Source: Cyanophora paradoxa (lineage: Eukaryota > Glaucocystophyceae > Cyanophorales > Cyanophoraceae). Taken from it: 49,215 nucleotides of DNA. Location of the stretch: assembly GCA_004431415.1 (NCBI GenBank), contig QPMI01000463.1, forward strand, positions 1-49,215. The letters run 5' to 3'. Shown here in pieces: positions 18,670 through 26,785 of the stretch; position 1 is the stretch's first letter, and every line of letters begins with the position of its first letter. The notes below the pieces were generated by a model. It was given only the letters and a program-made list of their open reading frames with translations. It did no database searches and was not told the origin of the DNA. Both the position numbers and the translations under genes were made by a program.

Positions 18670-19353
18670 ATGGTCTACCGAAAGAAGCCTCAAACCCTAC
18701 AAGCGGTCGCTTCTGGTAATCCTAATCGCGGGCTTGAAGAGTCTGGATTAACGTCGGGTGGCGGTCTCGAAATGCCCGAATATCTTGTAGACACTTCGCC
18801 AGAGGAGGTTGCCAAGCAAGAGGCAATTATTGCGAGTGCCACCGCGGACAAGGGAAACCAAGATAGCGGTAAACGCCAAATGGAGGATTTAGCTACTGTA
18901 AAACCACAGATTGGAGGCGGCTCTGTTGATGAAGCAACCGACAAAGTACTCAAAGCGCAAGTTGTTGCAAGCCAGCACAAGACACAAGACGTCCCGAAAG
19001 CCGCCGAAACCGAGCTTAAAAAGCGCGGATCCTATCAAAAACACACTGTTCCAGTCGACGTTGTCATGAGCTTCGAAGAGAAAGTGCGAGATCTTGAAAT
19101 GAAAGTGTCAAACTACGAGAAATGGATGCAAGATTATAACGAACGCAAGAAATTAAAGGGGCTCGTAAAGAAAGAGATCTCGAAACTCGGATTAAAGCAA
19201 AAGGTCGACGTAGAGGAGATTAAAAAGGAGGACAAGACAGATGCGCAAGCCGTAACTCGTCAGCAATCGGTCGCCCCGCAATATGCACATATAGTGCCGA
19301 CCGCACCAGCGAATTTCGCGGCAATGCTCGGAGGTAAACGCCATATCCGCTAA
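18670..19353 (+). CDS. Probable virion-associated protein with coiled coil (227 aa)
   Basis: Starts two bases after the ATPase stop. The first 110 residues are polar and disordered-looking (Gly, Glu, Gln rich). Residues about 133-185 form a charged helix with heptad-like spacing, probably a coiled coil. The end is Pro/Ala-rich, with a basic GGKRHIR C-terminus. The stop overlaps the ATG of a small basic peptide (TAATG). Position in the morphogenesis cluster suggests a structural or scaffolding role. I recognise no family. Confidence 0.6.
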   Translation: MVYRKKPQTLQAVASGNPNRGLEESGLTSGGGLEMPEYLVDTSPEEVAKQEAIIASATADKGNQDSGKRQMEDLATVKPQIGGGSVDEATDKVLKAQVVASQHKTQDVPKAAETELKKRGSYQKHTVPVDVVMSFEEKVRDLEMKVSNYEKWMQDYNERKKLKGLVKKEISKLGLKQKVDVEEIKKEDKTDAQAVTRQQSVAPQYAHIVPTAPANFAAMLGGKRHIR

Positions 19354-19472
19354 TGACTGTGAATATCCGCAAGGCAAAGCTGAACCCGCCCGTATTTAGA
19401 GCGAGTCTTAATGTGAATGCCCTTGCAAAACGGGCATGTCGGCTCCATAAACAGCATTATAAGGTCGACTAA
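19353..19472 (+). CDS. Small basic peptide (39 aa), stop-start overlap with upstream gene
   Basis: The ATG shares an A with the TAA of the 227-aa gene. The 39 residues start MTVNIRKAKL and end HYKVD, with about ten Lys/Arg and three His against one acidic residue. A highly basic mini-protein in the capsid cluster resembles in character the DNA-condensing core peptides of adenovirus-like virions, but there is no sequence match I can claim. The TAATG overlap is the main evidence for translation. It may be a chance frame. Confidence 0.4.
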   Translation: MTVNIRKAKLNPPVFRASLNVNALAKRACRLHKQHYKVD

Positions 19473-19512
19473 TTCGTAGGGGAACACACGAGCAAGTAAA
19501 GCCCTCATTCCC

Positions 19513-19532
19513 TTTTATTTTCTCCGATATTT
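19513..19532 (+). promoter_or_regulatory. Promoter-like motif TTATTTTCTCCG before the 137-aa protein
   Basis: TTTTATTTTCTCCGATATTT lies 26 bp upstream of the ATG at 19558. The core TATTTTCTCCG also precedes 20096, 20695 and 26446. Confidence 0.6.
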
Positions 19533-19557
19533 AATACGTTGCCCATTTGTAGGGTCG

Positions 19558-19971
19558 ATGAATTTCATCACACAATGCATTGAAATGTTTCATTTGCATT
19601 TCACAAGCACGTGCCACAACTCTTGCTGCGACACAACCGTAGAGGTTGATATAAGCGAAGAAGACAATGGAGGTAGGCGCCTTTCTGTATATTCTAACCA
19701 CAGCGACAATCACAACCACCCAAGATCTCGATCGCCCTCGCCTGTGCCCGCGGCTATGAGTTCTAATATTGAAACCGCTCAGATAGAGGACGTGCATGTA
19801 GAGCATATTAGAAGGCGATCATGTCCTGAGTTTGTAGAAGGTCATTTGCGCGCTGACTCCCCTTATCCGATGTATAGATTGGATCAAATGGCATTAGGCG
19901 ACGATGACAGCTTAACAAACCCTTATGTATATCCTCAGCAACCAGAACGAACCGTCTGGAACGGTTATTGA
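19558..19971 (+). CDS. Unrecognised 137-aa protein
   Basis: Begins MNFITQCIEM with a Cys/His-rich N-terminal 30 residues (CHNSCC), continues with an acidic stretch and a Ser/Pro-rich SRSPSPVP segment, and ends with a Tyr/Pro-rich tail. No membrane segment or enzyme motif. The shared promoter-like word upstream supports a real gene. Confidence 0.5.
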   Translation: MNFITQCIEMFHLHFTSTCHNSCCDTTVEVDISEEDNGGRRLSVYSNHSDNHNHPRSRSPSPVPAAMSSNIETAQIEDVHVEHIRRRSCPEFVEGHLRADSPYPMYRLDQMALGDDDSLTNPYVYPQQPERTVWNGY

Positions 19972-20073
19972 GCGGTGAATTTCGGTGGTGCTCCTATCGA
20001 TCCGAGGGCAAAAATTGAAGGTTTCGGTAAAAGGTATATAAGGGCAAGGGAAATAATACAGAGTGACAAAAAA

Positions 20074-20095
20074 CTATTTTCTCCGGTTATAGTAA
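20074..20095 (+). promoter_or_regulatory. Promoter-like motif TATTTTCTCCGGTTATA before the AT-hook gene
   Basis: CTATTTTCTCCGGTTATAG runs almost to the ATG at 20096. It is nearly the same as the motif before the replicase, with a TATA-like word immediately 3'. Confidence 0.7.
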
Positions 20096-20509
20096 ATGGC
20101 GAAACCCAAGATTTCAAACCAAGAGGCAATGGCGGCACAGCAAGAAAAGCGCAGACCAGGGCGACCGAAGAAGGTGATCACAGAAGAGGAGAAAGCGGAG
20201 AGATTAAGACTAAAACGCGAGAAAGATGCAGAGCGGCAGCGAAACAAGCATCAGAGACAAAAGCAAGAGCGATTAGCCGCAGGGGAAGCGACCGTATTTA
20301 CCCCGGAGCAGCTACAAAAGATCGCAATTCGTAAACAGCAGCGATACCAAGACGATGAAGAGTATCGGGAGAAAATCAGGGAAAAGGCACGGGAATACCA
20401 ACGCAGAAAAAGAGCGGAACGAAAGCTGAATCCGCCGGTGAAGCCCCAGCCGCAAAAGCCCGCTGGGAGACCCCGAAAGCATGTCGTCGAGAACGCGAAA
20501 AATTCGTAG
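20096..20509 (+). CDS. AT-hook DNA-binding protein (137 aa)
   Basis: Two AT-hook cores, RRPGRPKK (about residues 19-26) and KPAGRPRKH (about 121-129), bracket a long, highly charged helical region rich in Lys, Arg, Glu and Gln. AT-hooks bind the minor groove of AT-rich DNA, fitting a virus that is AT-richer than its host. Roles could include genome compaction, origin binding or transcription control. The overlapping frame at 19975-20334 is a shadow. The start is fixed by the promoter-like motif directly before the ATG. Confidence 0.72.
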   Translation: MAKPKISNQEAMAAQQEKRRPGRPKKVITEEEKAERLRLKREKDAERQRNKHQRQKQERLAAGEATVFTPEQLQKIAIRKQQRYQDDEEYREKIREKAREYQRRKRAERKLNPPVKPQPQKPAGRPRKHVVENAKNS

Positions 20510-20545
20510 CGGAAAGTATCCGTACGACGCAAAAAATGATTAATT

Positions 20546-20615
20546 CCCCGTATCCGTCGAAAAAGCATTTAAGGAATTAACCCCGTATCCGTCGAAAAAG
20601 CATTTAAGGAATTAA
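20546..20615. repeat. Exact 35-bp tandem duplication upstream of the replicase
   Basis: Two identical 35-bp units (20546-20580, 20581-20615), each running from CCCCGTATCCGTCG to AAGGAATTAA, lie 80 bp before the replicase start, between the AT-hook gene and the replicase promoter motif. Confidence 0.9.
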
Positions 20616-20655
20616 CAACAAGGGTATGAAAAGGAGGATTTGGTAGATTGCGCCG

Positions 20656-20684
20656 AAATTATTTTCTCCGGTTATTTTAAAAGA
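20656..20684 (+). promoter_or_regulatory. Promoter-like motif AAATTATTTTCTCCGG before the replicase
   Basis: AAATTATTTTCTCCGGTTAT followed by TTTAAAAG, 10 bp before the ATG at 20695. The 26415-26443 site repeats it almost exactly (GAAATTATTTTCTCCGGT, then an A/T-rich stretch ending AAAAG). Confidence 0.75.
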
Positions 20685-20694
20685 ACTAATAGAG

Positions 20695-23600
20695 ATGCCG
20701 CGCGCAGCCAACAGAATCGCTAACAATGTTCGGGAGGAGATTATCGGATACATTATGCAGGGATTGAGTCAGGATTTGCTAACCGAAGAACAGGCGCATT
20801 GGGCGATGCACAACACAATGAATCGGAAGCCCAAGCTCCAAACGCTGATCGACATTCGGGATACTCTGAATGGAATCATTAATCCCCGCGTTTTCCGCAG
20901 GGCAGAGCGGAAAGAAAAGCGTGCCGCTCGCACCCAAGTTAATATAGAAAAGCAGAAGCAAAAAGAACAAGAGGCTAAGCGTTTACAGCGCTTCGATCGC
21001 AAGCAAGAACAGAAACGAGCGAAAGAAGCGAAACTCGAAGCGAAGCAGCAGAGAGGTAAAGTAAAAGCGGTAGAGGATGCGATAAAACGCAATATTCTCG
21101 ACCCAATCGCCGCATACGATCCGGAAACTCTCGCAACAATTACGTTCAAGCTATGGGGACCTGGATCCGGTGCTCGGTCGACGGAGGTAATTGTTATTCC
21201 CGGAATTCCCGAATTAAATATACCAGACAGAACCTTTGTCACCTACCGCAATATAAGAGAGACAGTTTCGGTGAGGGTGTTGAGAAACTTTGCTCTGGCA
21301 AAAATCGATAGAGTGTATGGAATTCTCACCGCTCAAAATCGTTATTATTCGGAAGAGAGAGATTCAATCTTCGATTTACTCGAAAACTACGATGAATTGA
21401 AGATTCGTCTGGGAACTTTCGGACAAGCATACGAGATGTTCTTCTTTAAGACACCACCAACCGAGGAACAGAAAAAACTACGCAAAGGTTTCGATGATTT
21501 TGGCGGCAGTGTCGATGATGCCTTTATAACTGTTCATGAGATCGCGATCGATGGGGACGAAGGTGTCGAAGATGACGGAGCCGGTGCTATTCCTGGAAAT
21601 CGCTATGCGTTTCTGGATGAGGAGCTCATGGACAGTATGCGATGCACCGCGATTATGAGCAAATTCACAGACTATACATTAAATCCAAACGCGTCTGAGT
21701 TCGAAGATGTTATTGAGCTTCCCAAATCATCGACATCTAACGCTTGCGGCTATGATATGATCATCTCCACATGGGGAGCGTCCATTAAGAAGTGTCAGGA
21801 GGCGCCAAAACCGCGATATACTGACTTAACTATGTCGTACGACGGTCTCTATAAATTCTTTCACGGTCGCGAACGCACACCTGGCGACTCTCTGGCTCTC
21901 ACCCTCCGCCATATCGAGAAATTCTGTAAGAGAATTCAGACAGGCTTCCGCGTCTTTGATGTCGACGGTAAGTTAATATACAAATTCGCGGCGGAATCAA
22001 TTAACAAAAACATCTTTCCCCGCAATATTCACTTTATGATTCACAACAAGCACATCTATATATTCAACGATAACATCAAGTCGCTCGAAATGCGCATGGC
22101 AAAGATGGAGGTCGAAGAGCTCGATAATCATGTTCCTAAGTCCAACTCTTCGTTAGCACTCTATAAAATTCCGACGTGTCTTACTCACGATATCTTCGCG
22201 CACACATCCAAGGATTTGTTAAAGATCACGCAACTTAAACTATCGCCTGACGAGCGCAGTTTCATCCGCATTCTTTATACTGGGCGCGAAGGTCTGGAAG
22301 GTCTTCTATTTACGTTCCTGAAAATGCGATATGAGCCCGCAGTGAAGCTAACACCATCGAAACAGATCGACAGCATCACATTCAAAGCTAATGGCTCCAT
22401 GTTCTCTATCAAAGATCCACGCACAACAGACCACTTTATTGAGCAAGATTTCGAAACAGAGGAGTATTATAATAAGGTCTGTGAAATCGGTAAGGGGTTC
22501 CGCGAGTCGCTACTAAATGCGACGAATATCTCACATTACAGCCCGAACATGCGCGAAATTCTCACGCACTACAAGCGATCCGCACTTAGCGGCTATTTCT
22601 ATAAGCCAAACCCGAAAGCCACCTACACAGCCGTCGATATGGCGAAGTGCTACCCTTCGATACTGAAAGGCATGCAATATCTTCCGAAGTACAATGTATT
22701 CGATGACTTCGTTCCCTTTAAAGCGGGAAGCGATATTCTCGAATACGCGATTTACTACGTGCGTGTAGTTGCGTTTGAGAGAGAGCAAGCGACTTTCGCC
22801 GACGATGAGGACATTGATTATGATGCCGCCATGTCTCGCAAGATTGATGGAATCGAAATTATTCTGGATCGCGCATTTTCCGTGAGTGGTCGCTGTTATA
22901 ATTTCATGACAGGCTACACTCTCTCCATGCATTGGGCGGACGTAAAGGACAAGATAGAGATTATCGCGGTCGCGGAGCCTTCGCATTTGGTGCCCAATAC
23001 GTCGATCGCTGAGATGCAAAAAGTGCTATCAAGCGACATTCAAACCACAGATAAGAAGCACATTTTAGTGAAAGAGATCGGAATGCTCGGCAAATTCCAA
23101 GACTCGCAAACATCCACGAAAATGTTCTACAACCGTGCCGAGGCTGAGAGGTTCGCCCAAGAATGCGGAGGAACAGTAGAGGTGTTTACTTTCAATCCTA
23201 AGAATTCGAAACGTGTCAAAACTCTTAGCGAATTCGAAGGTCACATCTATTTCGTTAAGATCAGCTCCCACCGCGAGCTCGTTAACGGATTCCTTCCTAT
23301 CCACTTTCATATTTACGATCGTAACCGTGCTAATATGTTCGCGCAATACAAGCGCCTGACAGCGCGCGGGCACAAGGTTGCCGGGATCAGAACGGATTGC
23401 CTATATATCGAAGGTTCATGGACAAGTAAGAAAGAGTTCGACCGAAATGCGTTTGAGAACATGGGCAAATTCAGCTATATTCCCGGGAAAAGATGCCCTG
23501 AGAATGCACTCCGCCCACCACGGGGTGTAACTCTCGAATTTCAGGATCCCGAGACACTCATTAACCGGTTCTCGCTGAGGGACGAATTTAATCCTGAGTG

Positions 23601-25005
23601 CTTTAATTGGGTTGCGGAGCTCCACAATCGTATGCTTGTCCTTGCTGACATGCCCGGAAGTGGAAAGTCGACACTCGGTATTAACTGTTTCGCATCTCAA
23701 AAGTCGAATTGCTTAGTTATTTGCCCCTATAACAAACAGTGCGCAGAGCTGAGAGACTCTCTCAAAGTCCGCGGAATCGGAAATATTACCGTTCGTACTT
23801 TGTATAATGTTCTCGGGATCCGTGTCTCAAATGATCAGACCTACGAAGAGGCTATGAGCGAGAAAGACCAGAGGGCGTTTGTCTCCGAGTTCAGTCACAT
23901 TATGTTCGACGAGATATTTGCGTATTCTGTAAAAGACCTCGCTAAGATCAAGTCGTTTATCGATCGCTATCCGGATATCAAATATTTGGCTAATGGCGAT
24001 ACCTATCAAAATGAACCGATTAATGATGAGCTATCGGTTTCTGATCGCAAGGGCTACTATAAGCGCGCTGTGCAGAGCATGTTCCCTAACGTCCTGAGTC
24101 TTCGCATTAACAAGCGGCACAAGAAGGAGACAGACCGTGAATTAATTCGGGCGATTAAAGAGGATCTCTTCGAGAACGGACTCGAAGCCTCACAGATCAT
24201 CTCGAAATACGGCTTACCGACAATTAATGATCTAAGCGCTATTCCCGACGGCTACTTTGGCATCGCTTACAGAAACGAAATGACCTTAGCCTATAACAAA
24301 CTGATGCACGATAGACGAAAAGTAAATATCCCGACCGTAGAGGTCAACGGCATCAAATTCTACAAGGGTTTGGAAGTCGTTTGTCGCAGGTATCTACGCA
24401 TTTCGCGGTCTGAGGGTGAGTCTATTAATGCATACACAAATTACACCTATCGGATCACCAAGATCACCAAGCAAATGGTCACATTAACTGACGTTTTCGA
24501 TGGCGTCACGTTCGAGGTTCCGTGCGCGATGTTAGAACATTTTTCTCTCCCTTATGCAGGAACAGGTCATTCAACGCAAGGTCTCACACTTGATTCGGGC
24601 ATTGTCATTTGTGAGGCTACGTTCCGCTATACCACTCGCGAATGGTTCTATACCGCGCTCACTCGTAACCGCGATCTGTCTACTGTGCTGATTTATACAC
24701 CGATTCACAGATTCCAAGGAAAGAGCGACTACATCGAATATCTGAAAACGAAGATCCGCGGTTATAAATGCCAGGATCAGCGTGCCGGGCGCGATTTCGA
24801 CGAGGCGGATTATATTACGCCGGAGTGGATATTAGAGCGCAAAAAGCAACAGAAGGGCGCCTGTGCGCTCTGTTCCCTTCCTATTCCGACTGAGCCACAA
24901 GATCCAAATTACAAGCTCGTCGTGGATCGCATTAACAACAGGCGCCCACACCTTCAAGACAATTGCCAGCTCGTGCATCACGGGTGCAATTGCAGCAAAA
25001 AATAA
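20695..25005 (+). CDS. Replicase: family-B DNA polymerase - SF1 helicase - HNH-like fusion (1436 aa)
   Basis: Residues 64-126 are a charged coiled-coil-like stretch; 130-600 are unassigned, and I could not place a proofreading exonuclease there. The polymerase palm follows: motif A VDMAKCYPSIL (Asp 648), motif B KEIGMLGKF (Lys 793) and motif C RTDCLYI (Asp 901), with Cys after the Asp as in several protein-primed polymerases. The A-to-B gap of about 145 residues leaves room for TPR-type insertions. The SF1 helicase has Walker A PGSGKST (987-993), FDE (1071-1073), GDxxQ (1101-1105), a LRxNKR segment (1136-1141), GHSTQGLT (1291-1298) and YTALTRNRD (1319-1327). The tail has CxxC (1390, 1393), VDRIN, H1419, N1423 and CNC (1431-1433), like an HNH nuclease. 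It should copy the linear genome, probably protein-primed. Confidence 0.88.
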   Translation: MPRAANRIANNVREEIIGYIMQGLSQDLLTEEQAHWAMHNTMNRKPKLQTLIDIRDTLNGIINPRVFRRAERKEKRAARTQVNIEKQKQKEQEAKRLQRFDRKQEQKRAKEAKLEAKQQRGKVKAVEDAIKRNILDPIAAYDPETLATITFKLWGPGSGARSTEVIVIPGIPELNIPDRTFVTYRNIRETVSVRVLRNFALAKIDRVYGILTAQNRYYSEERDSIFDLLENYDELKIRLGTFGQAYEMFFFKTPPTEEQKKLRKGFDDFGGSVDDAFITVHEIAIDGDEGVEDDGAGAIPGNRYAFLDEELMDSMRCTAIMSKFTDYTLNPNASEFEDVIELPKSSTSNACGYDMIISTWGASIKKCQEAPKPRYTDLTMSYDGLYKFFHGRERTPGDSLALTLRHIEKFCKRIQTGFRVFDVDGKLIYKFAAESINKNIFPRNIHFMIHNKHIYIFNDNIKSLEMRMAKMEVEELDNHVPKSNSSLALYKIPTCLTHDIFAHTSKDLLKITQLKLSPDERSFIRILYTGREGLEGLLFTFLKMRYEPAVKLTPSKQIDSITFKANGSMFSIKDPRTTDHFIEQDFETEEYYNKVCEIGKGFRESLLNATNISHYSPNMREILTHYKRSALSGYFYKPNPKATYTAVDMAKCYPSILKGMQYLPKYNVFDDFVPFKAGSDILEYAIYYVRVVAFEREQATFADDEDIDYDAAMSRKIDGIEIILDRAFSVSGRCYNFMTGYTLSMHWADVKDKIEIIAVAEPSHLVPNTSIAEMQKVLSSDIQTTDKKHILVKEIGMLGKFQDSQTSTKMFYNRAEAERFAQECGGTVEVFTFNPKNSKRVKTLSEFEGHIYFVKISSHRELVNGFLPIHFHIYDRNRANMFAQYKRLTARGHKVAGIRTDCLYIEGSWTSKKEFDRNAFENMGKFSYIPGKRCPENALRPPRGVTLEFQDPETLINRFSLRDEFNPECFNWVAELHNRMLVLADMPGSGKSTLGINCFASQKSNCLVICPYNKQCAELRDSLKVRGIGNITVRTLYNVLGIRVSNDQTYEEAMSEKDQRAFVSEFSHIMFDEIFAYSVKDLAKIKSFIDRYPDIKYLANGDTYQNEPINDELSVSDRKGYYKRAVQSMFPNVLSLRINKRHKKETDRELIRAIKEDLFENGLEASQIISKYGLPTINDLSAIPDGYFGIAYRNEMTLAYNKLMHDRRKVNIPTVEVNGIKFYKGLEVVCRRYLRISRSEGESINAYTNYTYRITKITKQMVTLTDVFDGVTFEVPCAMLEHFSLPYAGTGHSTQGLTLDSGIVICEATFRYTTREWFYTALTRNRDLSTVLIYTPIHRFQGKSDYIEYLKTKIRGYKCQDQRAGRDFDEADYITPEWILERKKQQKGACALCSLPIPTEPQDPNYKLVVDRINNRRPHLQDNCQLVHHGCNCSKK

Positions 25006-25023
25006 ACAGGTTTAATTAGAAGA

Positions 25024-26406
25024 ATGTCACGGATCGTCAGAAGGGTAGCGGGAGAGGAGACAGAGACCACCATACTACCTATCGCGGTTCCTGAAACTGA
25101 GCAAGTCCCCCAAAAAATTACAAAACGCCAAGCAAAATCAAATTTATTAGGAGATGTTCCTTTTAGCATTGCTAACCCGTCCTCTAAGATCGTGCGCCGC
25201 ATGTATGACCCAAAGACAGGTTTTAAGAACCCATCGGCATTGTACGAAGAGCTGAGAAAAGAGGACAAGAGCCTCACATTGAAAGAAGTGCAAGATGTCG
25301 CAGCGAAACAAGAATTTATGCAGATCAACAAGAAGCCCCCAGCACCGACCCAAACAGCTTTTATTCCCATCACAGCCCCGCCGTGGTGCTATCAAGCGGA
25401 TCTCATCTTTTATCTCTCATATGGCAATTATAATTCCGGCTACATTGCAGTCCTTACTCTCATTGAGATGACGAGCCGAAAAGCATATGCCAAGAAGTTA
25501 AAGAATAAGGAGGGCGCAAGTGTTGCCGCCGCTTTTGCGGAGATGCTTGCAGAGCTCCCGGCTCCGATGATTCGATTGGAGACAGATAACGGTTCGGAAT
25601 TCATCGCGAAGGAGTTTCAGGAGGTCGTAAAAAATAATGGAATAGAGCACCGCTTTAAACAGGTCGGAGATCACACTTCGCTGGGAATTATGAATCGCTT
25701 TCATTTGACCCTAAAAACGATGATAAACAACTACTGTGTCGCTTATAACACTGTGCGATTTATGGACAAGCTGGACGACTTCGTTTTCAATTACAATAAC
25801 ACCATTCACAGAACCATAGGAATGAAGCCCGCAGATGTTAAGCTCTCAGATATGGAGCGGATCCGAGCGGCTATTATTTCGAAAAAGAACACAATCGTCA
25901 AGGATATATTCAGCGACTTTAAACCTGGGCTCCACGTCCGTGTATTATTGCCGAGATCAAAGTTTGATAAAGGAGCAACACAAAGGTATAGCCGAGAGGT
26001 CTACAAAATTGCGGGAAGGAGAGGAAACGCGATAGAGGTGCAAGATGCAGCCGGGAACGTAATGCCGAAGCTTTTTAAGCCGCACGAATTGCAGATCATT
26101 ACAGAGGTCGAGGCTGTGGTGGAACCATCAGGCAACGCTATTTTAGCGGCTGATGTAGAGGCAGCTTCGATCCGGCAGGTTCAAAAAGAAGGCATAGATG
26201 TCGCCGCAAGTGTTCCGAAAGGGGCTTTATTGGAAGATCGCGCAGAAAAGACAAAGAGGGCGCTGAGGGAGCTCGCTAAATTAACGATTGCAGGAACTGA
26301 GAAGCTCTCAGAGGTAAACAGTCAGAGGTGGTATAAATCATTCAAGAATCAGAGCGCAAGCTACACAGCCCCTACTACGCGCATTCTTCGGTCATCTCGT
26401 TCATAA
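25024..26406 (+). CDS. rve-family (retrovirus-like) integrase, 460 aa
   Basis: The N-terminal region has a PSALYEELR...KEVQDVAAKQEF segment (about 70-98), typical of the helical domain of Polinton integrases. The catalytic core has Asp 126 (QADLIFY) and Asp 188 (ETDNGSEF); the residue 36 positions on, where D,D(35)E predicts Glu, is Asn 224 (GIMNRF). The rest of the core (NNTIHRTIGMKP) is normal. The C-terminal domain has the FDKGATQRYSREVYKI pattern shared by Polinton and retroelement integrases. About 110 extra C-terminal residues follow. It starts 18 bp after the replicase stop, so co-transcription is likely. It would make the 6-bp target duplications seen. Confidence 0.88.
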   Translation: MSRIVRRVAGEETETTILPIAVPETEQVPQKITKRQAKSNLLGDVPFSIANPSSKIVRRMYDPKTGFKNPSALYEELRKEDKSLTLKEVQDVAAKQEFMQINKKPPAPTQTAFIPITAPPWCYQADLIFYLSYGNYNSGYIAVLTLIEMTSRKAYAKKLKNKEGASVAAAFAEMLAELPAPMIRLETDNGSEFIAKEFQEVVKNNGIEHRFKQVGDHTSLGIMNRFHLTLKTMINNYCVAYNTVRFMDKLDDFVFNYNNTIHRTIGMKPADVKLSDMERIRAAIISKKNTIVKDIFSDFKPGLHVRVLLPRSKFDKGATQRYSREVYKIAGRRGNAIEVQDAAGNVMPKLFKPHELQIITEVEAVVEPSGNAILAADVEAASIRQVQKEGIDVAASVPKGALLEDRAEKTKRALRELAKLTIAGTEKLSEVNSQRWYKSFKNQSASYTAPTTRILRSSRS

Positions 26407-26414
26407 CAAACCCC

Positions 26415-26443
26415 GAAATTATTTTCTCCGGTAAATATAAAAG
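26415..26443 (+). promoter_or_regulatory. Promoter-like motif AAATTATTTTCTCCGG before the DUF5710 gene
   Basis: GAAATTATTTTCTCCGGTAA with an AT-rich TATAAAAG run, two bases before the ATG at 26446. It is the best match to the replicase promoter motif. Confidence 0.75.
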
Positions 26444-26445
26444 CG

Positions 26446-26760
26446 ATGGAGGGTGAAAAGCATTTCGTTGACATTCCGTATGATAAAAAAGACGTTGCGA
26501 AATCCCTCGGTGGAAAGTGGGATCGTGAGAATTCATGCTGGTATGTCACGAAGAAAGATCACCCCCTATGCTCTCAGTTCAAAACTCTAAGCTATGAGCA
26601 AGTGTATCAAAGAAACGTGAAGGTTTACCTCGATATTCCTTATGAATTTAAGGATCAAGCGAAGGCTGAGAGAGCCCGCTGGGATCCCGTCATGCGATGC
26701 TGGTATGTCATGGGTCTCGATCACCCGCTAATGGGCAAGTTTCCGATCAAGGAACATTAA
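26446..26760 (+). CDS. Tandem DUF5710-like protein (104 aa)
   Basis: Two repeats make up the whole protein. Repeat 1 (about 7-45): a VDIPYDKKDVAKSLGGKWD start and a CWYV strand. Repeat 2 (about 60-98): LDIPYEFKDQAKAERARWD and CWYV. This is the DUF5710 pattern (V-P-Y-x-x-K-x-x-A-K...G-x-x-W-D...W-Y-V), a small domain found beside primases, nucleases and other DNA enzymes, with a suspected nucleic-acid role. The strong promoter-like word upstream suggests separate expression from the integrase. It converges with the decarboxylase gene 25 bp downstream. Confidence 0.7.
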   Translation: MEGEKHFVDIPYDKKDVAKSLGGKWDRENSCWYVTKKDHPLCSQFKTLSYEQVYQRNVKVYLDIPYEFKDQAKAERARWDPVMRCWYVMGLDHPLMGKFPIKEH

Positions 26761-26785
26761 ATGTATATGTCGCTTTTTTCATTTT

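Noticed and set aside
19975-20334. 119-codon frame upstream of and overlapping the AT-hook gene
   Set aside because: It opens on GTG, overlaps the promoter-like motif and the AT-hook frame, and has shadow-type composition.
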